This document shows positions 24,736 through 37,760 of a stretch of DNA of 64,000 nt, one piece after another. A program made the translations under genes and the position numbers. The notes under the pieces are model-generated. The model searched no databases and was not told where the DNA came from. It saw nothing but the letters and a program-made list of their open reading frames with translations. The DNA is taken from assembly GCF_036417845.1 (NCBI RefSeq), contig NC_089980.1:131714516-131778515 (forward strand), written 5' to 3'. This DNA comes from Apteryx mantelli. Its lineage: Eukaryota; Chordata; Aves; Apterygiformes; Apterygidae. How positions within the stretch are numbered: position 1 is the stretch's first letter; every line of letters begins with the position of its first letter.

Positions 24736-27700
24736 ATACCACAGTAAGATGCTGTTACCAGAAAACATCCTGAAAAGCATTTGTAAAACACTGAAATACC
24801 AGTCAAAATACAAGTAAAGCTGGAAAGCCAACAGAGTGCCTTAACAAAAATAACGAAATATAACCTTACACATTGAGACACGCGAGATACCCACAGTAAC
24901 CTAACCTACAATATCATGATTGCATGATTATTAGTTAGAAGCCAGCGATTAGTTCCCAGGATCTCCAATGTTATTTAGAGGAAGTCTGGCTGTGCTAGCC
25001 ACAGAAGAACATTGCTTCTAAGTCGTAAAAAAGAGAAGGGGCATTCAGTCAAAATTTTTCTTTTAACCTTAAACACTGAGCTCTACAGCATACAATAATA
25101 ATGTTTTGACAATTAGAAACTGAATTTCATGAACTTAAGGAATTATACTATATCAATTATCACCTGGATTAGAGACATTTATACCAATGTCATGTAATGT
25201 CCCTAGAACTAACAGTTTATCTCCATCAGAAAGATAATTGTCCCATCTTAAGAAATTCAAAATAATACAGCTGCACTAAGTGTGGTGGAAACAGCAGGAG
25301 AGGGAAGGGAAATAGAGTTTTAGACTTTGATTAGTCTAAAAATCTAGTTTTTGCTTCTTGACTTTTGAAAGATAAGACTAAAAGCAATGTATCAAAAACA
25401 CAGAGCTGATTTACCATCACGTTTATTAATATAGCCATAATAGGTCATTTTTTGCATTGCAACCACAATATTTTTAGAAACAAAGAATAACTCCCATTTC
25501 CTGTTCTTCCCAAGTATTACTTCACGTACGCTGCTGAACCGCAAACTGCAGCTATCGCTCGTGACTTCCGCCCCATCACCTTGCAAGCTCCGCTTGCATC
25601 AGCGCTGAAAGCTTTCCCTGGAAGGGCCAGCTCGGAACTCCTATCTGCTGCTTCGACACCACCCATATCCAAACATTTCAAGTCAGATTCACCGCTCTTA
25701 TATTTACAGTTCCAAAAGCAGCGACCTATCTAGATCAACAGGGTTTCTGAACTACTTATAACTGCTAAAATTTTTAAAAATAGTCCTCAGATAATTGTGC
25801 CCCATTAACTAATTCCAGTGTTTCGTGCTGCTACTGTCATCGTGTTACGTCATTTGAATTGCACCATGGCATTCTGAAAATAAGTTACACAACGCCGCGC
25901 TCATTTACGCACCGATGTTCAACCCAGTATATCCTATTTTAACTCTGGGATACAACTAAACAACTTAACCTTGCTCTACGCCATTCCTACCCCGGCAAAA
26001 ATCCTAAACATCCTGAAAATAAAAATTAAACTTCGTCAGCCCTACACATCTTTTATGATTTTTACAGTGCTCCAAGTCAGAACGGGGCAATTATTATTTT
26101 TTATTAGTGACCGAATCCTCACCTTTTGAGCATTTGCTGCTAACGGCACAAGAGTCCCTAGCAGGGAATTGCAACACGCAATGCAACAAAGTATTCCTGA
26201 CAAAATAAAATTAACATCTTGCTTTGTTTTCTATTCAGACAATATATGGCAAAAATGTAACAAAACAGAACTTGCTCTCAGTAGTCTCCTGCCTTCTACC
26301 AGTGCTCTGTGACATCTCTAACAGCTTAAAACACAACTCATGATAACATGGTGTTAACAAAAAATTTACAGATTTTTTTAGTGATACACTTTTTTTTGAG
26401 GGCAAACGCTTATGTTCATGAAGTTTCAAAGATATAATTTCAAGAGGTATTATTAAGAAAAAGCCTTATATGTTGCCCATCAAAAGAGAGTGAAGCCTTC
26501 TACTGACTGTAACTGGGCTAGTCCCACACTTCTGGGACACACCTTATCCTTCAAAAATTCTGCACCTAAATAAATAGCAGCTCTAGAAAAAGAAACACTC
26601 TTAAATAAATATGTGAATTAAAAAAATCCTAATCGACAAGTGAATCAGTGGAAGAAGGAGCAACATGCTAGTAATCAGCATACCTATATTTTTAGCTCGA
26701 CTTTTAAGGGTATCATACCCTTATGAGTATGATATGAGTAGTTAATATGTGCTTTGACTAATCGCATAACCGATATGAACCCAATTTGACAGAAGAGTAA
26801 AGTTTGCACAGATATTAACTCTCTGCAAGACTGATGAACACAGGCAGGCAGAGGAGATGCTACCAAAGTTAGCGCGTGAATATCAGACCCCAGAGAATTC
26901 ACGTGGCTGAAAGCTGTTCTGAACATACCAACCAGGAGAAAACCTTCAACTACAGCTTGCACCCGACTCGACGCAGACGGCCAGAGCCACAGGAAACAAA
27001 GCTTCGCAAGCGGCGCTGCTCACAACTGGTTCAAAAATTCGGCTGGCGTTGGCCCCTCGTTCAAAGGAAACTCAACTTACAGTCAGAGAAGAGCCTCACA
27101 GTTCTACACTGACAAGGATTCGGAAACAGATTTCCGGAGGTATTTAGGCATCTACATTTGCAACTAAGCATTTGAGAATGTCAAAATTGCTTAAAACAGC
27201 TGCATAAAGCACTCTGAAAATCTGACTAGGCATTCATTGCTTGCAATCTGACAACAGTGTTTCCTTCCCAAATCTCTGTTGCATCATCTATCATTGACCA
27301 GGGCACAAAAAGAAAATCTGGTTTTTCAAAGGTAAAGCTAAATGAGGATAAAGCGTTTTTAAAGTTGAAAAGAACACAGTAATTATCCTTTTTCACCCCA
27401 TATCTAGGGTCCACCTCTGAATCTCTGAAATTATACTTTGCTTTGTATTTTCCCAACAAGTGATAGCGCTTGAAATGCATCTAAGAAGTTCATAAAGAGC
27501 AATTCCTTAATTAACTCTCCATTACCTTTGTTATCTTTACAATCACCTCCGATCACCTAACTTGAAGGGAAAGGGGAAGAAAGGGCGCTGACTTTCCCAT
27601 ATCGTTCAACCACAGGAAATAAGTACTCCCATCTAAAAGCAACAACATGAATTCGTAAATTTAGCAACCTACCGCTCTCAAAATTTTCACAAAAGGACTG

Positions 27701-27859
27701 TTATCAAACTTCCTCCACAAGCTTAGAAACATGGCAAGATCCATCACCTAAGACCCTGCCAAGAGATTGTGGCATTACACTGAACCGAAAGTGGCTTGCA
27801 GAAGTCAAAATAAAGTAATCTGAAAACAAGTACGGCAGTTGTATACACACAGACCAAAG

Positions 27860-28349
27860 CACAGGAGCAGGTGCTGCTTATTCTGATTTTAGGAAGGCTT
27901 TCAACAAGTATCCTTAGAGCCAAATTGATAAGATATGGCTTGAATAGCTGGACTGTAAATTGGGTGGAAAACTGGCTCAACTACTGGATTTAAAGGGCTG
28001 CGATCAGCAGCGTGAAAGCCAGCTGGCAGCCTCTTACTAATGGTATTCCTCAGAGGTTGATACCACGGCCAATATGGCTTAATGCCTTCACCGACAGGCA
28101 ATGGGACGGCCTGCACCCCCAGCAAGCTTGGAGGATATCAAACTGGGACGAGAGGCTGATACACCGGAGGGTAGGCCAAACGCCAGGGCAGGCTGCCTGG
28201 AGAAGCTGTGGGATCTCCACCCGCAGAGGTCTTCCGAACCTAACTTGACATGACCCCAAGCAACCTGACCGACGCTGGCCCTGCTTCGAGCACGGCTTGG
28301 ACCGGATGATCTCCGGAGGCCCCTTCCAACCTAAATTATTCTGTGACTA
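27860..28349 (+). mobile_element. CR1 LINE, sense on plus strand, internally deleted, intact 3' end
   Basis: Reverse-transcriptase-like text opens the copy ('ttaggaaggctttcaac', 'gataagatatggcttgaa'), followed by 'ggtattcctcagagg' and 'aactgggacgag..gctgatacaccggaggg'. It then jumps to the CR1 3' UTR ('tggaccggatgatctccgga', 'ccccttccaacctaaattat', 'attctgtgac'). Compared with the copy at 49.7-50.7 kb, several hundred bases between the gctgatacacc block and the 3' UTR are missing. Frames are broken. It is antisense to ITSN2. Confidence 0.88.
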
Positions 28350-30430
28350 CATTTTAGGCAAAGGAAAGCAAATGGAAGCAGTTAAAGGCTATTTTAAAAA
28401 CTGGGATATTTGAGATATTTCCTTTCAAGTGAAAATAGGCCAGAAATGAACATTAAAAGCAAATATATCCAACTTTTGAGCCAGTTTAAAAAAAAAGGAA
28501 GAGTTCAGGACTTCCAAAAGAAATCAGATGGAATGTTTTTTTCCCCAATTATACAAATTGATCCAACTAAATCTTCTAAGGCAAGAGAGAGCCTTTATCT
28601 GTAAACTATTAAATAACAGGCGATCTCTCAGGCCAAAGACTTCTATCTAAATTTGCAACCGGATCTAGTGATCTGACCACCATGCTTTTCAGTAACTAAT
28701 CATATGGTCCTTTTCTGACAGATACCTGTTTTTAAGGATTATGAAGCTTTTCAATAATGCCTTGAGGGAAGCACCTAAGTTAGCTTTCATTTTTCAAATC
28801 CTGTCCCATTCTCCCCCATCAGCTCCAGACGAGTAGCTGAATGAATAGTTACCACGCCATACAGGTTTTAGTTTCATTTCATAGTCAGGTAGCAGCTACC
28901 AAAGATGAAGTTAATTCACTTTTCAATATTAAAGACCACAACATAAATATTTGTAAATAAGCCTACTGTAACAACCTCCACGTCCCTATCGCTCTAACAC
29001 CTGAAACTCAATAAATAAAGCCTTCTCAACCACACAGTTCGAAATCATTAACAGCTCACTTCTGCCTTGATCTGTCTCAGTTTGTCTGCAACAACGGGGA
29101 AGAAAACCCCAAACACACACAGGCCATAATTCACTACTAGCGTAACACCTCCCGCGACAGATAACACGGTACAGTGATAAGCACAAACGAGCAGTAGCCA
29201 CAGTGCTTTTGCTATTGTTAGCCTTATAAAACATTCTTTATCTTGCAGTAGCCACTGAGAACTCAGTCAGGGACACATCCTATACCCTAGATCTTGCACA
29301 GAGAGAGGAAAAAAGAAATGAACCCTCCCGAGACAGTAGTTAAAAGGGAGGGCATATTCACTTGATCTAATTTAGGTATCTGAGTTAGGAGGCTAATCTG
29401 ACTGAAACTGCTGTAAATCTGAGAGTGCTGAGCAATCTAAATCCATGTTTACAGGGACCCATTTCTCTCTTAACTTCATATGGAGGCTGAAGTCTAAATT
29501 AAAATTGCTCTAAAGATGCAGAAGTAAGGTGGTGCGAATCCCCTCCCCAAATTCAAATTAAAAAAAATAGAAAAACCAAACAGGGATGGTGAAGAGGAAG
29601 GACAGGAAAGAAAACGGACAGAGTTTAACAGAAGCGTGAAGCCGCCGCTAGCCAGCCGTCCGATCAGCTCCTAATGCTCGTTACTTCTAACTATCACCGT
29701 CGCATCGGTGGCCCTAGACGTTAGTTACGGCCGCAGTCACACGTCACCCGCATTTCGGCGGAGCACCCATTTGCACTTCTCGAAGGGGAAGCTCATTTCG
29801 CGAGCCGCTGCCGCTCCGGGCACGGCGGCGAAGGGGGCTGCGAGCACCGCTCCGCTCCGCCCGCCCGCCCGGCGTCTGCCGCGCCCGTGCAGCCGCGGGG
29901 GAAGCGCTGCGGCGGCGGCCGGGCCGGGCCGAAGGCAGCTCAAGGCCGCCGCCGTCCCAAGGCGACGCGAGCGGTGCAGCGGCCCGTGCGCGCCCAGGGG
30001 CCGGCGGCCCCCAGCTTCCCGCCCCAGGGCTCCGGATGGGCGGTTCGGGCTTGTGCGCGACGGGGCTTGCACGAGCAAGGGTTAAAGACCCCCAGTACGA
30101 GCTACGGCACGGTCTGCTTTCAAGCTCTGCGACGCGACAGGTGCCAGCGCCACCCGCTGCGAAAACCACATTAATTTACTTAAGCTGCTACTCATTATCG
30201 TGATGCGCAGAGAACTTAGCTCAGTACTCGGCGGCTCCATTTTATTTCCTGAATTATCACGTTTCCTGGTGCCAAGTCAAGATGAAGGAACGGCAGCCCG
30301 TTCACTAACGAAACGGTTTACGAGATTTACCTACAGAAGCTGGTTGCCTCCAACTTTCGATTCCTGCCGTCTCCAGGTCCTCACAGCAGCTACGTGCAGG
30401 AAAACCACGAGGCGGTAACAGCCGCTCCTC

Positions 30431-30467
30431 CGCTCAGCGCCCCGCTCAGCGCCCCGCTCAGCGCCCC
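30431..30467. repeat. Three-copy 12-bp tandem repeat
   Basis: The unit 'cgctcagcgccc' is repeated three times head to tail within the CpG island. Confidence 0.9.
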
Positions 30468-31008
30468 TCCCGCTGTGCGCCCGGCTTCGCGTCCCGCTCC
30501 GGACCCCCCCCCAAAACACCCCAACACCAGCAGGGTTAGGGGCGGCAGCGGGGCCGCAGCCGCTGCTCGCCCTTCTGCCTGGCCTCCGCTCCGCTCCGCC
30601 CCGCTCCGCCCCGCGGCGGCCCCGGCTCCCGGGAGCGGCCGCCTGCGCGGCCCCGTCTCGCCGCTGACAGCTCAGCGCAGCTCCCGCGCCGCCCCGGCCG
30701 CGCCTCGAACTCGGGCAAAGCCACCGCCGGAGCAAAACATGCGCAAAACGCTATTTTTAAGTGCGGGGGGGGGGGAGGGGGGAAGAGCTCTTAAAGCGGA
30801 AAAATAAATTCAGCTTGGCCTAAGAGGCGCCTCAGCGGTGCCCCCGGCGCCTCGGCTCCCCCGGCAGCCGGGCTGACAGCGCAGCGCCGCCCCCCGCGCA
30901 GCGCCGCCCCCCGCCGCGCCACCGCCCCCCGCCGCACGGGACGGGACGGGACGGGAGGGGGCCCCGCTCCCCCCGCTGCGGCCCCCCCGGGCCCGGCCCC
31001 GCCGGTAC

Positions 31009-31140
31009 CTGTTGCGCCGCCCGTGAGCGCCTGCTCCGCACTGGCTCCTTCTTCCTCCTCCTCCTCCTCCTCCTCCTCGTCCGCCTCCCGCGGCGGCGGC
31101 GGCGGCGCTGCGTCAGCCGCACAACAATGCGGCGGGGGCG
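31009..31140 (-). other. ITSN2: Inferred non-coding exon 1 of ITSN2 (5' boundary uncertain)
   Basis: On the minus strand a CpG-rich segment with GGA repeats ends at 'gcgcaacag|gtaccgg', a good splice donor (GT at 31008-31007). Between about 31140 and the donor there is no ATG, as suits a 5' UTR exon. A 'gctgcgtcagc' element (CRE/AP-1-like half-site) lies near its presumed 5' end. The transcription start is not visible in sequence, so the outer coordinate is a guess. Confidence 0.45.
31052..31078. repeat. (TCC)n trinucleotide repeat in the presumed 5' UTR
   Basis: About nine TCC units on plus read as GGA on the minus-strand transcript. They lie inside the inferred ITSN2 exon 1, 43-69 nt before its donor. 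Confidence 0.9.
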
Positions 31141-31160
31141 GGGCCGCCCGGGAGGAAGGC

Positions 31161-31200
31161 GGGGGAGGGGGAGGGGGAGGGGGCCGGGGGCGGGGCCGGG
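31161..31200 (+). other. G-quadruplex-prone GGGGGA tract in the promoter
   Basis: Four or more runs of 4-5 G are separated by single A or CC on plus, just upstream of the presumed ITSN2 start. This meets the usual G3+N1-7 quadruplex pattern. Confidence 0.7.
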
Positions 31201-31211
31201 GCAGGCGCGGC

Positions 31212-31295
31212 GCCCCTGAGGGCCGAGGGCGCCCCTGAGGGCCGAGGGCGCCCCTGAGGGCCGAGGGCGCCCCTGAGGGCCGAGGGCGCCCCTGG
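31212..31295. repeat. 19-bp GC-rich minisatellite, about 4.4 copies
   Basis: The unit 'gcccctgagggccgagggc' is repeated four times without change, followed by a partial fifth copy. Perfect identity implies recent expansion. It lies just outside the inferred transcription unit of ITSN2. Confidence 0.95.
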
Positions 31296-32664
31296 CCGCG
31301 GGGCCGGCGGCCGCCACCGGTGCCGGGGCTCTGCCGCGGGGCCCGGCCCGGGCTAGTGGCGCCGCCGGGTACGGCCCGAGGAGGGGCTCGCCGCGCCGTG
31401 GGGCGCCGGCGCCGGGCCCGGCCCACGCGAGCGAGCTGCGTTTCTGGGCTCCGGAGGCGTGAAAGAGGCAGCTGTGAACGTGCCTGGCCTGACCTTTGCG
31501 GCGCGGCGCGCCGATCCCACGCAGCGCTCCCGTGCTTGCTGTGCGGCGCGATTTCCACAGTATAGCAAGCTGCCATTTCCCGACCTGAGCTGAAAGAAAC
31601 CCCCTCGGCGAGAGGCGCTGCACGGTGCTCTGCCACGGGAAGGGTGCTCGCCGGGGCACTGGCGCCGGAGAGGCCGAGGCGGGCAGGAGGCACCCTCAGC
31701 ACGCTGAAATGGTTAGGGCTTCGTGAATTTATTTCGTCAAAAATGAGTTAATTCTTTAGAAAGGAGACTCAGGCAAAATGGCTTAACTTTTGAACATTAA
31801 AAATTGAAGTACGTTTGTTAATGGAAAACTATTTAAGCATATAATTATCCAGGATTTTTATTAATTACTTGTACTCTTAAACATTTCTAGAACCTTTTCA
31901 ATGACTGGATCCTGCTATATATGAAAGATTAGTATGCCTTTCTGCTGTCTTTTTTTCTGGATAGATAATTACGTATCACCTTCAAATACAGAACAGATTT
32001 TTCTAGACAGTGACTTGTTCTTCTAGGTCCTTAATGAACCTTTCCAATTTGTTACACCTTTTATAACTAATCATGATTCCAGAATAGTCTCATTATTGCG
32101 CTACACAATGGCCACAGTAGCTTCAGTATTTTTGCTTAGACATCCAAAGTCTGTATTTGCTGTTAGAGCTGCCACATTGCATTGACAGCTTGCATTCATT
32201 CGTTTACCCTCGTGACATCCTCAGTCGTCTTCTCATGCAATGCTTTCCAAAATACAGTATTTGCCTTCCCTACTCCCAGCCCAAAAGTATGGTCTGCATT
32301 GTGGTTCCTATATGCAGTCAGCAACCTAGTCGTTGATGCATAGAGATATGTGCCATTTAGGTGGATTAAAACACATGTTGTTCAAGTGACTCCTGCTTAC
32401 TATGTGATTTAAATCATTCAGTGGTGACCAGTCCATACCATTATGTAGGCCTTCAGCTGTTCTGAAATGATCTGCAAATTTTATGAGCAGTGCTTTATGC
32501 AACACCTACAGCCTGCTTTGGATTTAAGATAAATGCTTGTATTGAATATAACAGTCTTCAGATACACAAAAAGCTATTGCAGAGAGGAAGGAGATAACTG
32601 TAAACTAGATAAGCATGTTCCTACTCACAGGAAGAGAAAGATCAGGTCAGCGATTACAATAGTT

Positions 32665-32822
32665 AAGTATTGTGAAGGGTGGTAGGACATCTATCATCAA
32701 AAGTCTTTAAAAACAGGTTAGACAAAGGATCTGTGTGGAATTATGTAAGTTTTGTTGATCCTGCCTTGAAACAAAAAGTTGAACTAGATAACTTCTCAGG
32801 GAATCTTACAGCTTTTTTTGTC
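32665..32822 (+). mobile_element. Old CR1 3'-end relic
   Basis: The text 'agtctttaaaaacaggttagac', 'gatcctgccttgaaac' and 'agttgaactagataacttctc' parallels the CR1 3' UTR ('attcaaaa..ctggata', 'ttggactagatgatctcc'). It is diverged and short. Confidence 0.6.
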
Positions 32823-35800
32823 TATAATTAATGCTACTGCCTAGTCCCGCCAGAGGGATGGATTTGGATCATGTATCCTGTGACATTTCTTCCACTGGCC
32901 AAAGGGTCATGCAGAAAACCAGCGGGAGGAGAGTTGGCCTTAGAGCCAGGTGCTCAGTATGTGGTAGGGTGTACTTTTTGCATACATGATCAAAGGGAAG
33001 ATGATCGTGCAGGGGAGGTAGTTTTAATATATGTTTAGTTGATTTTAATTTTATATACAGATCTGCAACTACTTAAGCCTATGGATAGGCCAGAATACGA
33101 CCTAAACTTGCTAACGTTACCGGCTTTCTGCTTCTGTTACCTCTGTTGCAAACTTCAGCAGAAGCGCAAGGGAGATATCTCAAAGCTGTTACATCTTCAG
33201 CGTTGAATTCCACCTTACATTGAATTCCACTAAGTGCAATTTTTATAACCTAACAATGTTTACAACTACTGGTTATGTGTTTTATGTTCTTATTGTTAAA
33301 CATCCCTCTCCCCCTTACCAGATAATGCTAAATAAAGCCAATAGAGTTTTCTCATATGTGTACATTTGATAATCTGTCTATATGAAAGAAGAAATAAATG
33401 CCTCCTTCAGTGCGGGTAATGAGATTCCTTGCACTATACTGAAAAAAATCCCAAATTGTTTCTCTACTCCTGTCTAAAACATGCTGCCATCTAAAGATAA
33501 GTTATTAAACTTAGTAAAAAAAAACAACAACCAAACATGCTGCCTAACAATTGCCTTTAGACGACAGACTGCACAAGTAGGAAGTGTATAAAGGGCATTG
33601 CGATACTTGATTACGTAAATACGACAGATGGGGGAGGACACATCCATGTTATTATTGTTGTGTAAGATGCCTATAGAAAAGCAGCAATGTAGCTCATTTT
33701 GAGATAACTACAGATGTTGCCTAATACCTCCTATGACAGAAAATTTAAGCCATGAAAATCTGCAGTAATATGAGCCATGTTGCCTAGGAAGGGAGAAGTC
33801 AGAAAGCAAGCACAATTCAGCTGACTCCCCAAAGAGAAAACCGTGTGTGAGGAATTAGCATATAAAAGCTGTATATGTTCTTATTCTAGAAGAATTGAAT
33901 GCTGTTTCATCTGCACTGTCACAAACAACCAGAGTTAATCAGAAGTATTAGAACAGTAAATATTTGTAATATTAATTAGCAGGAAGAGGAACAGGGCTCA
34001 AGCTGCTGTGAAGACATATTTGCATGTAGCAGCCCCTCAATCATTCTTCTTTGTAGTCAGAGCATGTAGACACCCAAAGTTTAATGTTAGAAAAATGCAT
34101 CCTTTAAGTGAATCTGAAGTAACTCTTAATTCTCCAAATGGAGAAGACTGTTACAGAGATTTTCTTAGTGATGGTTGAAGCAAAAAAATAGTATTATGTC
34201 TACTCTGTGATCATTTTTTTGTTTTAATTTAGTAGCTGCATTACTATTTCTTTGAAATGAAGAATTCTGTCCTCTGATTTGATAGAATGAAATTTGTTTG
34301 CATTCTGAGTTTGTCTAATTCTTAAAGTATGTTCAGAAGAAAAACACTCTACTTTTATGAAGGTGGAGTTTCTAGAAGCACTGTTGTAGACTCTGCCTTT
34401 GGGCATCTCGGGGGTTGGGGGGAGTGTGCTTTTTGCAAGCTTCAACATGCAGTGTTGGGGGCTGATGTCAAGTAGCAGGTGAAAGAAAAGTTCTTTCTGG
34501 TAAGAGTTAGTACCCTTCTAGTAAGGAGTAAACAGTGATAACATGACTTAAAACTGCAGGAATGAATTTTTTGTGACAGAAAGCCATTAAGGTTAGGGAA
34601 ATTACTTAATAGTAACTGACGAGTAATAGGAAAGACAGCTGAAAGGAGAAGAAACCAGTGGTATGATAGGGACCTGTTCCAGACATAGGGGCAGGGTTAC
34701 AGCATAGCAACTACTGAGAAGAGACCCATTAGATGAAATGTGTAGGAGAAGAAGAAAAGGAGAAGTAGGGTTTAGTATAAGCAATACCTCAACCTTTAGT
34801 ATTACTATGTTACCATTTACTATTCTGCAAATCCTTCTAAGATTTGAGCCTAAAACAACACACAGAAGCAAAACCTACCAAGAATTCTGAAGAGGGATAA
34901 ACTAGAAATATTAAAAACAACTCAATTTTTTATTTTAATGCTTTACTTTATAATCATTATCTGTACTCTATCATCGATTCCCAGTTACAAGGAATTTTGC
35001 TATCTGTAGAGTAATAAGGGAAGATCTCCACTGGTAGCAAAAGAGATCAAGTTGCTTGGTCTGAACTGGGCAGTAGATAATATGACTTTTTCCCTACTTT
35101 CAGTTTACTCCAAAATATTGCTTATTTTCTCTGCTGTGCTGCTGGAAGACATACGAGAAGCCAGTGCTTTATTCTTCCAGTCCAAGCCCTCTGACCAGGC
35201 AGCGTCTAAGCTTGCTGACAGACATGTCTCTTCAAGCACACGGTTAAAACATTGAAAGTTAAGCAAAGAACATAAATTTTGAACACCAGAAACCAGTTGC
35301 TGCCAAGAATAAGCCACATTTTGCGAGTGGTTACTGATCAGGGATCAGGGAATGCTAAATAAAGTGACAACTGTTTCTGAATGATCAAAAAGCAATAATT
35401 GCAGCACGCTGATCTGCACAGGTTCCATTTGTGGTCTCTCGTTAAATTTTGCTTGCTAATGGGAAGCATTTCCTAAACTGGAGAGTCCAGCTTGTTGTCC
35501 CAGCTATTTAAAACATATTCACCAGCCACACCTGTCTGATGAATGACAGCTCTGGCCCCTGTATTCGAATCAATGTTATCATTCATGCTAACTTTTTTTT
35601 TTTTGAGCCTCCTCCTTTTCCCCTCAGCTAACACAGAAGCAATGAGCTGTCACTTAATGCTGTACTATTTTTACACCAAAGTGTTCAAACATTTTCTTCC
35701 TTCTGAGCAAATTTTTGATACTTACTTTAGCCTAGGCCTTTATTTAAACCTGGATGCATTCAACACAATGGGATAAACAAAAGGACAAGTTAATATTTAC

Positions 35801-37196
35801 TTTCTACACCTAACACAATAGGGGTGGTGCATTTCTGATGTTGATTCTGAGTAATAGTTATCAAAAAAGTATACAAGCTACAAAATACATACTCCATCAA
35901 AAATAGTATTTTTAGAGATCCTGTTTTGAATTCTGAACCAGAAACTCACAGTTCTTAAACCAACAAATGTTACAAACTACTGTATTAGTTTGCAGGATTT
36001 TCTGCTAGTTAATATCTGTATAAAATAAAAAATTAATGTCTCAACTCTGTTCCCTGCCAAGGACAAATATTGTTTTGTATGGGAGAGAAAGCTAGACTAC
36101 TTGTTCAAAAAGTTGGAAAAGCTCCTTTGGTCAACCACATTGAAATTATTTTAAGATTTATAAAACATCTATATAACCATAGAGAAAGTAGATTTCCAGA
36201 CAGGCCAGAATGTGATGTGAGGGCAACACTGACTCATACAGACTGAATTCTGGCAAATAAGGTTTTGTCAACTACAGCACAGGAATTCAGAAACATACAA
36301 ACACACATGAATTTCACAAGTTTGAGGTGCTGCCAGTAACACATTAGCAAGGTTAAGCAAGGTTATTTGTTGCAATTTGTAATCTGTATACTATAATGAG
36401 TAAATATCACCTTGGAAACCCAGAGCTGCAAGTTCTTCTCAAATGCATTTGTTTCTGCACTCTCATATGTTTTACTACAATGAAGTACTCACAACATTTT
36501 GTGAGTTGCTGTGAAAAGGAAAGTTTACAAGATTTTCAAATTTCTGGAAAGATGCAGGCATGCTATAGAGAAAGTAAGTGCTATGATACAGATATGAGAC
36601 AAAACTTTTTAAGAGAGTAAAGCATACATTTGATTAATACCCCAAAGCTCTGTGTTAAAGGAACATCAGACGTTTCCAGTGAATGACTGTGACTCTTGCC
36701 TGCCAGATGTAATGCTGACAGTTTGAGGTGCTGCTGCCCCCCTCTGTTTGCCTGGTGCTCTGCTGGACTTTATTATCCATGCCAGTGACAACAGAAGCAG
36801 ATAGGAAGTGTTCTTTGCTGCTGCAATTAACAACATTGTGCAGTACCTTCAACTAGTGGCTTAAAGTGGTTGCATTCAGAGCGCTGGATCTAGTTTAGCA
36901 GCCTTCAGCCAAATTGAATTGGTGTGTTAGGCTTAGGGATCTTCTGGACTTGAAAGTTGTTCTTGATAGTCTTTCAGAATAGGTCACTTTGTAACCTACA
37001 TTGGCATTAAAGTTTAACAAAGTTAAAATCAGAGATGAAATCCATGGAGCGTGAAAAGAGGCTACATCAGCCACTAATGCTTCACTTGAATTCTCACGCA
37101 AGATTTGTCTTGCTTTCATGATGCTTCTTGCTTTGGTAAGGGAAACCTGTAACTTCACTGATAGCCTCAGAGCCCTTCTTAAATTTTTTTTTAGAA

Positions 37197-37237
37197 TTAG
37201 ATTCAGATTAGATTCAGGTTAGATTCAGGTTAGATTG
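37197..37237 (+). repeat. 11-bp tandem repeat (TTAGATTCAGG)
   Basis: Three full units plus a partial fourth, with one substitution in the first unit. Confidence 0.9.
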
Positions 37238-37743
37238 TAGAGTCACTAAAACAGCACCAGCTAATACTAATGGTTCAGTAATTCTGTCTAATAATCCTCA
37301 TCTGCCTATCTATTACCTTTAACCTTCAACTCTAAATGGTTTAAGGCAAAATTATCTTTTTGTGATTAAGTAGTGTCAGGACACAGGCTTTTATTGCCTA
37401 ATAAAGTAAATCCATTGGCACTGGGCACTGGCATTACTTCCAAAGTGATACTATGCTGCTTTGCTGCAGTTGAATTTGCCTTCCCTCTGGAAGGTCATCG
37501 TGATTAGATGCCACTGCCTTGATTAATATCTTGGCACTTAGCAAGTATATTAACCTGAATGACACCTGCAAACATGGCAGTTTCACGTGCTAGAAATACC
37601 AAATGTACAACAGTTCTGCCCTGTGCTTCTGCCATCCTTAAGTCCTGGACTATTTTGTTTTACAGAGAGCCAGCTCAGTCCTGCCTAAGTATCACTCACT
37701 AGACTGCCTATATGAGAGAATTTTAAACCAGATGAAAGAGACA

Positions 37744-37760
37744 GTTAGGGTTAGGGTTAG
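37744..37760 (+). repeat. Short telomere-like repeat
   Basis: GTTAGGG followed by TTAGGG and TTAG, about 2.7 vertebrate telomere units in an interstitial position. It is too short to imply a fusion point. Confidence 0.7.

Larger units (their letters stand above)
16946..31008 (-). other. ITSN2: ITSN2 intron 1 (inferred)
   Basis: This lies between the inferred non-coding exon 1 donor (31008) and the acceptor before the start-codon exon. It holds a CA/TA microsatellite, a C12 run at 19932-19943, a small GC island near 24.6 kb, a CR1 copy near 28 kb and the intragenic half of the CpG island. ORFs of 100-170 codons (for example plus strand 22099-22476 and 23070-23570) have low-complexity or unrecognised translations, and I do not treat them as genes. 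Confidence 0.5.
29640..31700. promoter_or_regulatory. ITSN2: Large CpG island, presumed ITSN2 promoter
   Basis: About 2 kb are dense in CpG and GC boxes, strongest at 29.75-30.06 and 30.4-31.6 kb. Within it lie GGA and GGGGGA repeats, a 19-bp minisatellite, 'acggg' repeats at 30936-30956 and a clean minus-strand splice donor at 31008. Long ORFs on both strands reflect the lack of stop codons in GC-rich DNA. Orientation towards ITSN2 is inferred from that donor and from the start-codon exon at 16.9 kb. The island extends into the intron, so more than one start site is possible. Confidence 0.75.

Noticed and set aside
31212-31295. Regular 19-bp repeats considered as a CRISPR-like array
   Set aside because: The units are directly tandem with no unique spacers, GC-rich and in a vertebrate promoter. 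It is a minisatellite.
30791-31702. 303- and 275-codon minus-strand ORFs in the ITSN2 CpG island
   Set aside because: They are open only because GC-rich DNA lacks stop codons. They translate the minisatellite and GGA repeats into Pro/Arg/Glu low complexity and show no domain, and a clear splice donor cuts through them.
37744-37760. Interstitial telomeric sequence as a chromosome-fusion mark
   Set aside because: Fewer than three units occur, which is expected by chance or slippage.
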